From positions 496,001-560,000 of the forward strand of contig CP038116.1 of NCBI GenBank assembly GCA_004519485.1: a stretch of 64,000 bases of DNA. Reading direction: 5' to 3'. Positions 17,949-31,791 of the stretch are shown piece by piece. The stretch is from Nannochloropsis oceanica. Lineage: Eukaryota > Sar > Eustigmatophyceae > Eustigmatales > Monodopsidaceae. The position numbers and the translations under genes are program-made. Position 1 is the stretch's first letter; every line of letters starts with the position of its first letter. The notes under the pieces were generated by a model that was given only the letters and a program-made list of their open reading frames with translations, was not told the origin of the DNA and made no database searches.

Positions 17949-19787
17949 CTATGATGGTGACGAATGCGAAGGTGGTGTTGTCTTTCCTCCAGCGACATTT
18001 CCTCCCGCAGCGGTCCTACCGGCCGCACCAGGCACATCTTTGCCATCCAAGTTTGCGTTCGAATTTTCTATGTCTTGGGCGGCCAAGGATTCAAAAAGCT
18101 TCATGTAAATTTTCTCCTCACTCGTCTCGTCGCTGTGGAGCTTCTGTTGTCGAAGCTGCTCCGCCGAGGTTCGAATTACTTCTAGCAACACGTCCACTTC
18201 CTGCCAGGACACATCGTAATGTCGATAATCAGTCAAAAGCTTCTTAAAATACGCACGAAACTCCTTAGAATCGCTCATGTCCACATCCGTAGGGTCGACG
18301 CCGGTTTGATAAATGGCCTGGGAGACGGAGCGAATATGTTTGAAAATAGATTGATAAGCTGCAACACTCTGCAAGTCTTTGCGCATTCGGTCCTTTCCGT
18401 GCCCGCGTGCAAAGGCAGTAGCAAGGGCAAAAAGCCCTGCGCCCAGTCCCAAGGCCCCGATGGTTATGTACATGAAGGCCTCAGGATTCGTGTCGAGCGA
18501 GCCAGGCAATTTGACATTCATGCCAAAGAATGCACCCATTGTGGCTGCAGATGCTAAACTGGTACTGACCACTGTCAACAGAAGGGTAACGCGCAACACG
18601 CGATTCCTCATAAGATCGACATTAATCGCGAACACCTCCTGAGCGCTCTGAACCCGCGCCTGGAGAATCTTGATCTGCTGTCCGATCAAAGACAATTGTC
18701 GGAGATAGTTCTCGAGGAGGAGCTCTACTTCCGAATGCAGGGTCGGGTCCAGGCACTGAATTTGGTTCGATTGCCCATCATGATTCTTCTCCATCATGGC
18801 TTTTTCAGACAACAGCATCGCCAACATATCCTCTTCAGAATTGACCAACTCCTGAATCACGTCGACGGTTTCCTGCATATTGCTGTACGCAACGGCCAGA
18901 CCATCTTTCAATGGGACCAGCTTGAACAATTGCTCTTCTTGGTCGGAACCTTGCGAATCCACTAGCTCCTTGAGCTCCGTCTCGACGATCAGCGTCAGAA
19001 GTTCCTTGATCCGGCTAAACTGGTTACAGAAACTCCGTAAGGCCTGTTCCACCACAACTAGCTCGTACGAGACTTCGTAAGTCCCAATTGCAGACAAGGC
19101 AGCACCCTCGGTCTTGGCCAAGTGCGTTTGCTGCAAGTGCTGGATTTTTATTGCGCTGGATATATCAGCAATTACGGATTGGACGGTCGGGTCTTGTGGG
19201 TCAAAAGCTAAGCAACTATCTTTCGAAATGACAAGCCGCAGGGGATGCATGACAAAGATGATGACGTCATTGCGTGGGAGAATGACAGGTGTGAGGCGAC
19301 CGCCGCGCTTGTGAAGGGCGTCGGGCGAGAGCGCAATAAGGTCCCGTACGTGCATTTCAGTGTTGAGCAAGAGTTCCTTTATAGAGGTCGTCCGCGTCGT
19401 AACTTCTCCCTTTGCGTCCACTTGCAAGGCTTGCATGCTTCGGTCGAAGCGGCCGAGCTTGGTGGCCAAAATCTCGTATGGGGAGAGCGACGTGCGTTGC
19501 TGCAGTTTGGTGTTGTTGCCGTACAGATTGCCCTGCTTGCCTTTTTCCATCATGATGCCCCGCCGCTGGCCGAGGCCACCGCGAAATGTAAGGGAAGACG
19601 TTGGACCGCAGAGGCTAAAAGTGGCCAATGGACTGCCACGGTGAGCGGCGAAAGTGGAGGGCTGACGCCAGGCTTGCCGCTGGCAGGGCCGGAGGAGACG
19701 GCGCATAGTGCCCGGACCCGGAGGCGGCTTCAGAGGGGCAATGTGCCTGCCTGTTGAGATGTAAGCGGTCTTTGATGAGAGCCACAT
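17949..19787 (-). CDS. MRS2/CorA-type magnesium channel, organellar
   Basis: Single exon, 612 aa. MRS2/CorA channels move Mg2+ across the inner mitochondrial or plastid membrane. The long helical N-terminal domain (about 100-395) ends in the pore helix. The signature GMN triplet is at 422-424 (GAFFGMNVKLPGSLD), right after TM1 (about 400-420); TM2 is about 438-460. The periplasm-type loop is short and carries Asp and Glu, as usual. Family N-terminal motifs are seen: KELLLNTEMHVRDL and PRNDVIIFVMHPLRLVIS. After TM2 there is a tail of about 150 residues, longer than in plant or yeast MRS2. The first Met codes an ambiguous leader; Met28 (MRRLLRPCQRQAWRQPSTFAAHR) gives a classic Arg-rich mitochondrial presequence and may be the real start. 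Confidence 0.9.
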   Translation of the reverse strand: MWLSSKTAYISTGRHIAPLKPPPGPGTMRRLLRPCQRQAWRQPSTFAAHRGSPLATFSLCGPTSSLTFRGGLGQRRGIMMEKGKQGNLYGNNTKLQQRTSLSPYEILATKLGRFDRSMQALQVDAKGEVTTRTTSIKELLLNTEMHVRDLIALSPDALHKRGGRLTPVILPRNDVIIFVMHPLRLVISKDSCLAFDPQDPTVQSVIADISSAIKIQHLQQTHLAKTEGAALSAIGTYEVSYELVVVEQALRSFCNQFSRIKELLTLIVETELKELVDSQGSDQEEQLFKLVPLKDGLAVAYSNMQETVDVIQELVNSEEDMLAMLLSEKAMMEKNHDGQSNQIQCLDPTLHSEVELLLENYLRQLSLIGQQIKILQARVQSAQEVFAINVDLMRNRVLRVTLLLTVVSTSLASAATMGAFFGMNVKLPGSLDTNPEAFMYITIGALGLGAGLFALATAFARGHGKDRMRKDLQSVAAYQSIFKHIRSVSQAIYQTGVDPTDVDMSDSKEFRAYFKKLLTDYRHYDVSWQEVDVLLEVIRTSAEQLRQQKLHSDETSEEKIYMKLFESLAAQDIENSNANLDGKDVPGAAGRTAAGGNVAGGKTTPPSHSSPS

Positions 19788-20216
19788 TTCGCGAATCTCA
19801 AGTCAGGTAAGTTACGAATGTCCTCCTCGATGCTTCTTCTTATAGTGCCTGGACTGTAGTGTGGTCTACGGTGTGAATTTTGAGGGACGGAGTAGCCCGA
19901 CAAATGAGGAGACCGACCATCGCCGAAAGGGAGTGGCGTTTTGCGAGCGACGGGGCAGCGCCTTCTTTGCTTGTCACAAGCAGAAGCACAAAGCCGCCGC
20001 GGCGCCACCCTTTTAGTGTTCACACGGAGGACTGTGCGTGCTTCCGGGTGATGTCGATAATGGTTTACAGGCTTTGGATGGTGATCCCTTCATTTCACAA
20101 CCCGCCGGCCTTTACTATCGGAGGCACACCCTGTCTTGATACAGCGCTTCGATTCTCACCCTTTCCTTTCCCGTGCCACATTCACAGGAAGCACATCCTT
20201 GACGACAACGACAAGC
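19788..20216. other. Divergent promoter region, MRS2 / C2-U-box gene
   Basis: 429 bases between start codons. A possible 3' splice site (CATTCACAG, about 20188) lies just before the C2-U-box start, so a 5' UTR intron is possible. Nothing else recognised. Confidence 0.5.
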
Positions 20217-22298
20217 ATGAGCAGCAGCGGAAAGGGCAAAGGGCGTTCGTCCATGGGAAGCTCTGCTGCGGGCAGCAGCGACGCCGAGCGCAGCTCCCCT
20301 TTAAAGGCCCACAACAGGAAAGCGCAAGAGGACGACGCTGAGTACTACGGCCTAACAAGCGTGGGCACCTTGATTGTCCGGATCGTAGCCGCTCGGGGCT
20401 TGCCGGCTGCGATTGCGGGAGGATTCTTCTCGAGCGGATCTTCGAATCCCTATGCCTTGTTGGAGTTTGAGGGGAGCACGCAAGGCTCGTCGGTGGTCCC
20501 CAATACACTTGATCCGGTCTGGTCTCGGGAGCAATATTTCTTTCAGGTCAAGATGCCGGTGATGCATGCGGAGGATGGGGAATGTGGATGGGACGGTGGA
20601 GGGGGAGGGGCATGCAGCAGCCGGCTCAAGAGAGAATTAAAAAGCGAAGGAAGGGAAGGAAGAAGAGGAGGAGGAGGAGGAGGAGGAGGAGGAGGACAGG
20701 TGTGGAAGGATGATGCGGGCGATTTCAAAAAGATGCCTAAGGGTGAGGGAGAAGATAGAATGACCATGTTCAGTAGCTCGGAGCCGCACTTGTACATAAG
20801 ACTGGTGCATCGCAGTGGGGAGGGTGCAGCCGTGTCTACTCCCTCCGTCACTCCTACTGTTGGCACTTCCGCTCCTGCTGCTTCTTCGTCAAGAGGGGCC
20901 ACGTCAAGCTTCCCCCCCGGGGGCCGAGGCAGCAGCCGTCAGGTGCAACAGCAGCATCAGCGGCGAGATGCTGTCAAGGATCCCACCGTTTTCACCAAGC
21001 CCGGCAAAGGTCCGAAACGCAGCAGCAGCAGCAGCAGCAGCCACAGCAGTAGTATTCCCGCAGGCGATAAGCTCCTAGGAGAGGCCTTCGTCAACATTGT
21101 CGACCTCACCACCGCCCGTGCGAAGACTCTCGACGAGTGGTTCCCTCTCAGCGAGGGCGGAGCTGTGAGGTTGGCTGTTGAGTATGACGTGCTGGAACCC
21201 CCGCCGGCCATCGGCGAGACCGTCCGCCTCATCGGTTTCGGTGCCGCGGAGGACCTGTGGCCCCTCCCTCTCAAGGACGAGATGGTTGTCGAGCAATACG
21301 TGGATGCCAACATGGACCGCCTGATGGTCTCGTACATTACCTCCGAGGGATGGAAGTGCATGGCTGAAGTTCATCGCTTCCACGTGTTGTCTGCGGGGAG
21401 GCACAAGACCGTCGTGCACGAATACCAAAATAAAGCCCTTGACCTTGCCTTGGCTCTGCAGGAGATGCCGGCCGCACAGGCCGTGGGCGACGTGCTGGAT
21501 AAACTGTGTGATGGGGCCCCGGCGATGGATGTCATGAACGAGGTGATTGAGAGGATGGGGGGATTGCAGGAGCGGTGGTGGGAGGGAGGGTTGGGCTTGG
21601 CGTTGTCTGATGTGGCCAGGGCGTTTCAATTGCCCGATATGCCAACTTATGGAGCGGGGGAAGGTGGAGTAGGGAAGGAGGAAGAGGAGGAGGAGGAGGA
21701 GGAGGAGAGGGAACAGCGTGTGGTGTACGGGCAGGAGAAAGGGAGGGAGGTGGATGTGTATGAGGAGGAAGACGAGGGAGGGGCGTATCAGTTTGAGTTC
21801 TTGCCCAGAGAAATGTTGGCAAGAATTTCATGTCCTATCACGAGCTTGCCGATGCGAGATCCAGTGAGTGCGGCGGACGGACATACGTATGAAAGAAATG
21901 CGATTCTGAGGTGGTTTGCTTCTTGCAGGGAACAGGAGGAGGAGGAGGAGGAGGAGGAGGAGGAGGAGGGGGACGGAGGGCGGAAAAGAGGGGAGGAGGA
22001 GGAAGGAGGGCAGAAACGAGGGAAGGGAAATAAGTTTAGGAGTCCTGTGACGGGGGTGGTATTGGAGACCATTCAAGTGTTTGATTGTCGGGCCATGCGG
22101 GAGACGATTGAAGAGATGAAGGTGAAGAATGAGGAGTTAAGACGGGCGGCAGAAAGAGGAGGAGGAGAAAAAGGAGGATGGAGTGGAGGATTGACGAGGA
22201 GGTTGATGGAGGAGGAGGAAGAGAGGGAGGAGGAGAAGGAGGAGGAGGAGGAAGGGGAGGGGAGGAGCGGGGAAGGCAGGAGGAGAGGAGGAGGGTGA
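20217..22298 (+). CDS. C2 domain / U-box protein, probable E3 ubiquitin ligase
   Basis: 693 aa from the ATG at 20217 (MSSSGKGKGRSS). A C2 domain starts near residue 50 (GTLIVRIVAARGLPAAIAGG...NPYALLEFEG...SSVVPNTLDPVWSREQYFF). It seems split by a Gly/Ser/Glu-rich insert of about 170 residues and resumes at KLLGEAFVNIVDLTTARAKTLDEWFPLSEGGAVRLAVEYDVL. A middle region (LIGFGAAEDLWPLP...RLMVSYITSEGWKCMAEVHRF) is not assigned. A U-box follows at about 535-640 (ARISCPITSLPMRDPVSAADGHTYERNAILRWF...FRSPVTGVVLETIQVFDCRAMRETIEEM), broken by a poly-Glu run. U-boxes recruit E2 enzymes; membrane or Ca2+-guided ubiquitination is inferred. The C-terminus is poly-Glu/Arg/Gly and may be extended by splicing (see 22570-23001). 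Confidence 0.85.
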   Translation: MSSSGKGKGRSSMGSSAAGSSDAERSSPLKAHNRKAQEDDAEYYGLTSVGTLIVRIVAARGLPAAIAGGFFSSGSSNPYALLEFEGSTQGSSVVPNTLDPVWSREQYFFQVKMPVMHAEDGECGWDGGGGGACSSRLKRELKSEGREGRRGGGGGGGGGGQVWKDDAGDFKKMPKGEGEDRMTMFSSSEPHLYIRLVHRSGEGAAVSTPSVTPTVGTSAPAASSSRGATSSFPPGGRGSSRQVQQQHQRRDAVKDPTVFTKPGKGPKRSSSSSSSHSSSIPAGDKLLGEAFVNIVDLTTARAKTLDEWFPLSEGGAVRLAVEYDVLEPPPAIGETVRLIGFGAAEDLWPLPLKDEMVVEQYVDANMDRLMVSYITSEGWKCMAEVHRFHVLSAGRHKTVVHEYQNKALDLALALQEMPAAQAVGDVLDKLCDGAPAMDVMNEVIERMGGLQERWWEGGLGLALSDVARAFQLPDMPTYGAGEGGVGKEEEEEEEEEEREQRVVYGQEKGREVDVYEEEDEGGAYQFEFLPREMLARISCPITSLPMRDPVSAADGHTYERNAILRWFASCREQEEEEEEEEEEEGDGGRKRGEEEEGGQKRGKGNKFRSPVTGVVLETIQVFDCRAMRETIEEMKVKNEELRRAAERGGGEKGGWSGGLTRRLMEEEEEREEEKEEEEEGEGRSGEGRRRGGG

Positions 22299-23369
22299 TA
22301 CGCATAAGGGGGCAAGGAGAAGTAAGGAAAACGCAGAAGGCAGAAGTGGAAGGAAGAAAGAGAAGAAGAAGAGAGAGAAGAGAAGAAGAGAAGAAGAAGG
22401 GGAGTCGAACAAAGGAGGTGAAGAAAACGCAGAATGTGGAGTTTGAATGCGTGGGGGAGACTTGGGCTTGGAGAGTAAATGGAGGATAGGAGGAGTCTTG
22501 CGTGGATTCTTCTACTTTAAGGGGTGTCTAGGAAGGCAGGAGGAGTCTTGAAGAGTGTCCAGTTCGGATATGGAGGAGGAGGATGAAAATGGCAACGACG
22601 ACAAGAGGACTGGGGAGGGGAGTGAAGATGTAGAACAGGCGCCAGGACCGTCGCTGGTGACGCCTGTGCTCGCTGAAGCAGGAGGAAATCATGAATCAGG
22701 AAAAAGCAAGCAAGGCCCCATTCCCACCCTTACTGCTCCTGCGTCCCCACCTCACTCAAATCTTGCCCTCCCTCCCTCCTCTCCCGCGCCCTCGCCTATT
22801 CTACCCGTCGGTGCTGCCATTGCTGCTAATGCCCTTCCTCCCTCGATTTCTACTGCCGCCCCTACATCTGCCGCACCACTTTCTTCCTCCTCCCTCTTGC
22901 CGTCGTCTGCACCGCACCCGTCACCCGGCAGCAAGAGCCACAGCAGCAGCAGCAGTAGCAAGAAGACCAACAAGAAAGTTTGCCGCCGTACAGCGACGTA
23001 GGGAGGGAAGGAGGTGGTGAAAGAGCACGGGCTCAAAGACACAGTTTTGGATTTACCGGTAATGCGCGAGGGGAGGTGTAGGGACCAATCAAATAACGAA
23101 GCAGCGTGCAGATCGAAAGTAAGAGTACAACGGGTAGAGGCTTTCTATTCATCTCTGCGTCAAAGTCAAGGAACCTCAACCTCCAACCTCCACCCTCGGT
23201 TGAAAAGTCGTTCTGGTCAGTCGATGTGCTATTACACTGTTTTTATCTTTTTTTGCGCCTACTCCCTCCTTTCAGTGTGTCTTTTTGACTCGGCATTTCT
23301 GCGCCTGAACAAACGCTCTTCAATCCTCCTCCTCCTTTCTCGTTATCCCTTCTGTCCGTCACTCCCTTC
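22299..23369. other. Convergent region, C2-U-box gene / MinC
   Basis: Holds purine-rich repeat sequence (22300-22420), the uncertain frame 22570-23001, and 23002-23369 with no recognised gene. Confidence 0.45.
22570..23001 (+). CDS. Uncertain Ser/Pro-rich open frame, possibly last exon of the C2-U-box gene
   Basis: 143 codons from ATG: acidic start (MEEEDENGNDDKRTGEGSED), then Ser/Pro/Ala-rich sequence and a basic end (KKTNKKVCRRTAT). No domain. A GTGATA donor at 22295 and a TCCAG acceptor ending at 22562 would join it in phase to the U-box protein, just before that gene's TGA. Against this, the putative intron has no pyrimidine tract, unlike the other introns here. It may also be chance. 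Confidence 0.3.
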   Translation: MEEEDENGNDDKRTGEGSEDVEQAPGPSLVTPVLAEAGGNHESGKSKQGPIPTLTAPASPPHSNLALPPSSPAPSPILPVGAAIAANALPPSISTAAPTSAAPLSSSSLLPSSAPHPSPGSKSHSSSSSSKKTNKKVCRRTAT

Positions 23370-24711
23370 CTAGACCTTAAACGAATGGAACACCAAGCTC
23401 CCTCCCCGCTCATTCAAACTCACGCTCGTCGGCGCACCCAAAACAACCCCCTCCCTCCCCTCCTCCATCTCCTCCCCGAAATCGCATGTCGTGAATACAT
23501 CGGCAATCGCTACCAGCTCCGCATTGAACTTTCCCGCAAAAATCTTACTCTTCCCATCCCCCCCTAACCCCGCCAGAGCCCTACCAGACAGTCGTCCATA
23601 AATGTGTATATCACCATCCGCAGACACCTCTGCACCGGAATTAACATGTCCCAGAATGACGAGAGAAGCACCTTCGGCCACTACTTGCTGTCCAGTACGG
23701 ACACTGCCTTGGATTACCTGGGAGGGAATGGAAGGAGGGGGAGAGAGAGGACTGGTAAATGGTCTCATGCAGATGACGGGAGAGTCGCTTAAGCTGCCTA
23801 TTGCGCATTTTTACCTTTGTTGGGAGTATCGGGGCAGCGGAGGGGGAGGGTGGAGACAAAGGCTGGGAGGAGATAGTGGCTGCGTTCGGCGAAGTCGGGG
23901 AAGTTGATGGTTTTGGCGCTTCTGACCGTGGGGACGTGGAGGGAAGATGCGCGGCGGCCATGGTGGGCTTTCGCGCTGGTCTTGCAGTCGACGGTGTCAT
24001 CGCAGCAGCAGGAGCAGCAGCATTAGCAGGAGCAGCAGCAGAACCTGGTGAATTACTACTATTAATACCATTACCACCATGCCTTCCCATAAAACACGGC
24101 AAACCCAAAGCCATCGCTGCAGCTTGGATATCTGTCGCTGTGGCATTCGCGATCCCCACGGGTTGCAATCCTGCCTCCCTCAAGGTCTCCACAAATTCCC
24201 CTAACAAGACCGCGTCTAACACCTCGCCTCCCTTTCCCGCCGCTTCTGTCCGAACCCCTCCCCGTGGTAAGGGCTGCGAAGTCATCCATTCGCCTAGGTC
24301 GACCACAATAGGGGCACATTTAAAGTAACCAGCGCTCAAACTAGTGGTGGCTTTTAGACCGGCTTGAAGGTCCAGGGGGCCCACACCGCGAGGCAAGCGC
24401 AATGTAGGCACCAGATAGGATTTGCCGGCCACAGTAAGAGTGATGGGGTGGCCGGCGGAAGAAGGGTGGGGATGGTGATGCTGGTGGGACGCGACGGGGC
24501 CAGTGGTGGTGCTACGGGTGGTGTTGAGCGTGCCCGTGCTGCCCATCCAGGCATCCAAATATTGTCGTAGGTGCGCGTGAGGCTTGCCGGCCTCGGCTTG
24601 TTGCGGAGGGGACGTAGCTGTGGTTGCTGCTGTTCTGCTGCTGCTACAACGGATTGCGCGGGGGTTGGAAAGAATCGTAGAGGCAGACGTGACGGCAAGT
24701 CGTGCCCGCAT
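23370..24711 (-). CDS. minC: MinC division-site protein, probably mitochondrial
   Basis: Exons (minus strand) 24711-23815 and 23717-23370 join in phase at PILPTK/VIQGSVRTGQQ to give 414 aa. MinC blocks FtsZ ring assembly away from mid-organelle, together with MinD. The C-terminal domain (about 300-414) is classic: VRTGQQVVAEGASLVILGHV, GAEVSADGDIHIYGRLSGRALAG, then KFNAELVAIADVF. An N-terminal MinC-like domain (about 77-220; HPITLTVAGKSYLVPTLRL...FKCAPIVVDLGEW...LREAGLQPVGIANA) precedes an Ala/Pro/Ser linker. The leader MRARLAVTSASTILSNPRAIRCSSSRTAA is Arg/Ser/Ala-rich, has no acidic residue and no hydrophobic signal peptide. That points to mitochondria rather than the plastid, as known for Min proteins in several protists. 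The last residues (SLNERGGSLVFHSFKV) are a lineage-specific end. Confidence 0.9.
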
Positions 24712-25507
24712 CCTATTGCTGTTGGGGTGCTGAACGAGGATGCAAATCTTCCTTGTGGAGAGACAATGGTGTGTGGGGATTGTGAGATGGAGATAGGGAA
24801 TTTGGGGGAATGCTGAAGGGCCAGACTTTTGAGCGATGATCCATCCACGACGCCGAGTTGGCGAGGATGGCCAGGTCTGTTAAATGCGAAGGACCTGCGC
24901 ATAACCCACACCAGCCTCATCCGCACCAGGCACCTTCTCGCATTGACATTGGCATGAGGACAAGCGCTGCGATGAGGCGGTTGTGGACTGTGTCCTTTGT
25001 CGTGTTGGCTTATGAGGACTGACCAGCGGCATGTGAGAGTCAGGGTTACTCCAACTTGAGCCTTTCATCGATCAGTCAAAGCCGTCATCGGGAAGTTTTT
25101 TCTCCTCTCTCAGCCACCCCATCATTACCACTCCACGCAAACAAATGTGGAATTGCTCCACCATTTCAACAGTCGGAAGTAGAATGATAACAAGTGCTAG
25201 GCTTGGCTGCCATGCTCGAGCCTGGACTTAATGTTTGATCTCACTATTCCCGAACACACCCATTGTCAAACGAAACCCAGAGGCGAAGGCAAGACACATT
25301 GCCGCCTTCAAGAGTCTCGTATCGATATCAGGACAGACAATCAGGCACATCATGCACCGGTGACAACGCTGACGGGGAGCTCAAGGGCACGCCTCGCAGC
25401 TAGCTAGGACAGGGCAGGTGGCGTTGGATAAGTCGTGTGTTTCTTTTCAATCACACGCACAGACAGCAAGCGCCACACACGCCGACAAGTGTACAACTAC
25501 TCAAAGT
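24712..25507. other. Divergent promoter region, MinC / SPT20-like gene
   Basis: About 800 bases between start codons. A minus-strand frame over 24354-24926 is out of frame with MinC and has no family match by eye. No other feature seen. Confidence 0.5.
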
Positions 25508-29785
<4,278 letters not shown>

Positions 29786-29790
<5 letters not shown>

Positions 29791-30340
29791 CAAACGGTTC
29801 CGTAAATTTGTGTATCTACATGCGTGCACCTGTGCAAAAAAATGTAAAAATTAAGAAGGATGAGCTCTATAACATTTAAAGGCATGTGTCGTGCGAGAGA
29901 AATGAAAAACCAGAAGATGCTAAAAAAAGGAGCGTGACAGAGCAGAGATAAGAAGAGAGAGAAGGGAAGAATTATCAACAAAGTCCACAATTACCCTTAA
30001 CCATTAATGGCACTTCAACCCGTACAATCTAGATAACAATGCGTCAACCAACGCGCAGAACTGGATCAAATACAAAACGGACTTAATATCTAGAATGCTC
30101 CGCCCCCTGTGAACTTCCTTGTACGTGTAAAATAAAGCCGAGGAAAAGAACGAGACAATAAACAAAGCTAAAGAATGAAATGATCTATTTTGATTGAATC
30201 ATCGCAAAATTTTCCCAAATTGCCCATGAATCGAAATCGTGATGTCACCCCGACCTTCCTCTTCTTGCTCCCGATTTCTCTTTTCCATTCCCTCCCATTC
30301 TCCTATTGCAATAGCCTTCCTGACCACCAACTCTCGCCTC
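29786..30340. other. Convergent intergenic region
   Basis: 555 bases, more AT-rich than the rest, with AATAAA-like hexamers (for example about 30130 and 30156) that may be poly(A) signals. No gene seen. Confidence 0.5.
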
Positions 30341-30868
30341 TCAGCACAAGCGAGGCTCATATCTGAGCAGAGGCCCGTCCACCGCGGGTTGAAAATCGTA
30401 ATACAAGAAGATCGCAGGCAACATCATCTCCTCTCCACTTCCAGGCATTCTAACTGGCACTTTCCTGGTCGTCATTGCTTGATTCGGTGTCACTACTCCT
30501 CCTGCCGTCGGTGCAGTAAGGCCAAGACATTTTTCCAATGTCGTGTGGGTGGCGTCGAGGAGACTTAGGGTGGTGGGGGGATATTGAGAGGTATATAGAG
30601 CAAGATTTTGCATGAGTCCGTGGCGAGTCTGGAGATGGGAAAGGAGGGTGGCAAGGGTGGTAGTGACGGGGAGGACGAGGTCGAAGGAGGAGGGGACTTG
30701 GGGGACGCCGTGGAGGAGCTTCATTTTCAGAAAGAGAAGGGGAACTGCCGGCTCGGAAAGTGATGAAAGTGACCGACGGGTGAGCAAATGAAGAGGTGGA
30801 ATTGGAAGCGTGGTGGATGGGGTTTTCAAGGTCTTCTTCTGAATCGAGCCTGTTTTCTTTGGCGGCAT
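30341..30868 (-). CDS. Small protein of unknown function
   Basis: 175 aa, single exon. I do not recognise a family. The body (MKLLHGVPQVPSSFDLVLPV, TLATLLSHLQTRHGLM, LALYTSQYPPTTLSLLD, TTLEKCLGL, AIFLYYDFQPAVDGPLLRYE) alternates short strands and one helix in a way that suggests a ubiquitin-like fold; this is only an impression. The basic N-terminus is uncertain: another frame starting MHSVDAAKENRLDSEEDLE at about 30905 looks equally protein-like, so the true 5' end may be spliced or begin at an internal Met. Confidence 0.45.
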   Translation of the reverse strand: MPPKKTGSIQKKTLKTPSTTLPIPPLHLLTRRSLSSLSEPAVPLLFLKMKLLHGVPQVPSSFDLVLPVTTTLATLLSHLQTRHGLMQNLALYTSQYPPTTLSLLDATHTTLEKCLGLTAPTAGGVVTPNQAMTTRKVPVRMPGSGEEMMLPAIFLYYDFQPAVDGPLLRYEPRLC

Positions 30869-31791
30869 CTACGGAATGCATGGGCCAAGCAAATGTGTAT
30901 AATTTGGGATAGTTAAGAGATGGTTGAATGTACAACAAATACAATCCTATGGCTGTATCAATGCTCCTTCTGCTCTCTCATGTCTCCGGCGTCAAGACTC
31001 TTTGTGTCTCTAACAAAGTAATGAAATCGGGGACACACACCACAATTTAACACCAACCGTAGAGCACGCCGCCGCCACATGCCCAAAACCTTTGACCCCT
31101 GTCACATTATTTTTATTGGAAAACTTTCATGTTTTTGCCTGATCTAGAATTGCGGACACATGGCTGACGGGAAAATCACTTTATACCTGCCCCAAAATTC
31201 AACCTCCCGACGAGAAAGACCCTCACCGAGAGTCTCCCTCTCTTCCTCCTCACACCTTACCAAGTAGAAGAAGAAAACGGAGCGATAGCAAACAGGCAAG
31301 CTTCTTATTTCTGTGTGAATCGTGTCGTTCTGAGAGCCCTGTTAACCGGAGCTACGGTTTTTTTGGGGCGTCAAGGCCGTCTATTATTTCAGCGATCTCT
31401 CAGGGCAAGAGAGCTCAGAGACTGCGTGGGAGAGAAACAGAAGCGAAAACGAGCCCCATCACAACTCCCAAGAGAAGGACCAAGTGGAGCATGCATGAGA
31501 TGGTTTCACCAAATACGGACTCAATTGTTTCCAAATTCAGTGTCAGCTAAGCTGCTTCCGTTAAAGCGACCGCTTGCCTTATGTGTTTGGTGCCTCGACT
31601 CCTCCGGAGACCGGCATGCTTCATTCATCCCCTCATCTAAACCCTTCTAACACCCGCAAACTTTCAAATAGGTCAATCCATTTCGCGGTCAGGAAGCCAG
31701 AAGGAGCGAGTCTTCGAGACGTTCAGGGGCCTCGCTATTTGCTACCCCTTCCCTCCTGCGCGCCCCGTTCCTCCTTCCCCTACCTTGCACC
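30869..31791. other. Divergent promoter / 5' UTR region
   Basis: About 920 bases between the small minus-strand gene and the PAH gene. Open frames at 31315-31650 and 31574-32053 have no domain and no link to the PAH frame. No other feature seen. Confidence 0.5.

Noticed and set aside
24354-24926. 190-codon minus-strand frame overlapping the MinC start
   Set aside because: Out of frame with MinC and without family features; no splice solution giving a better leader was found.
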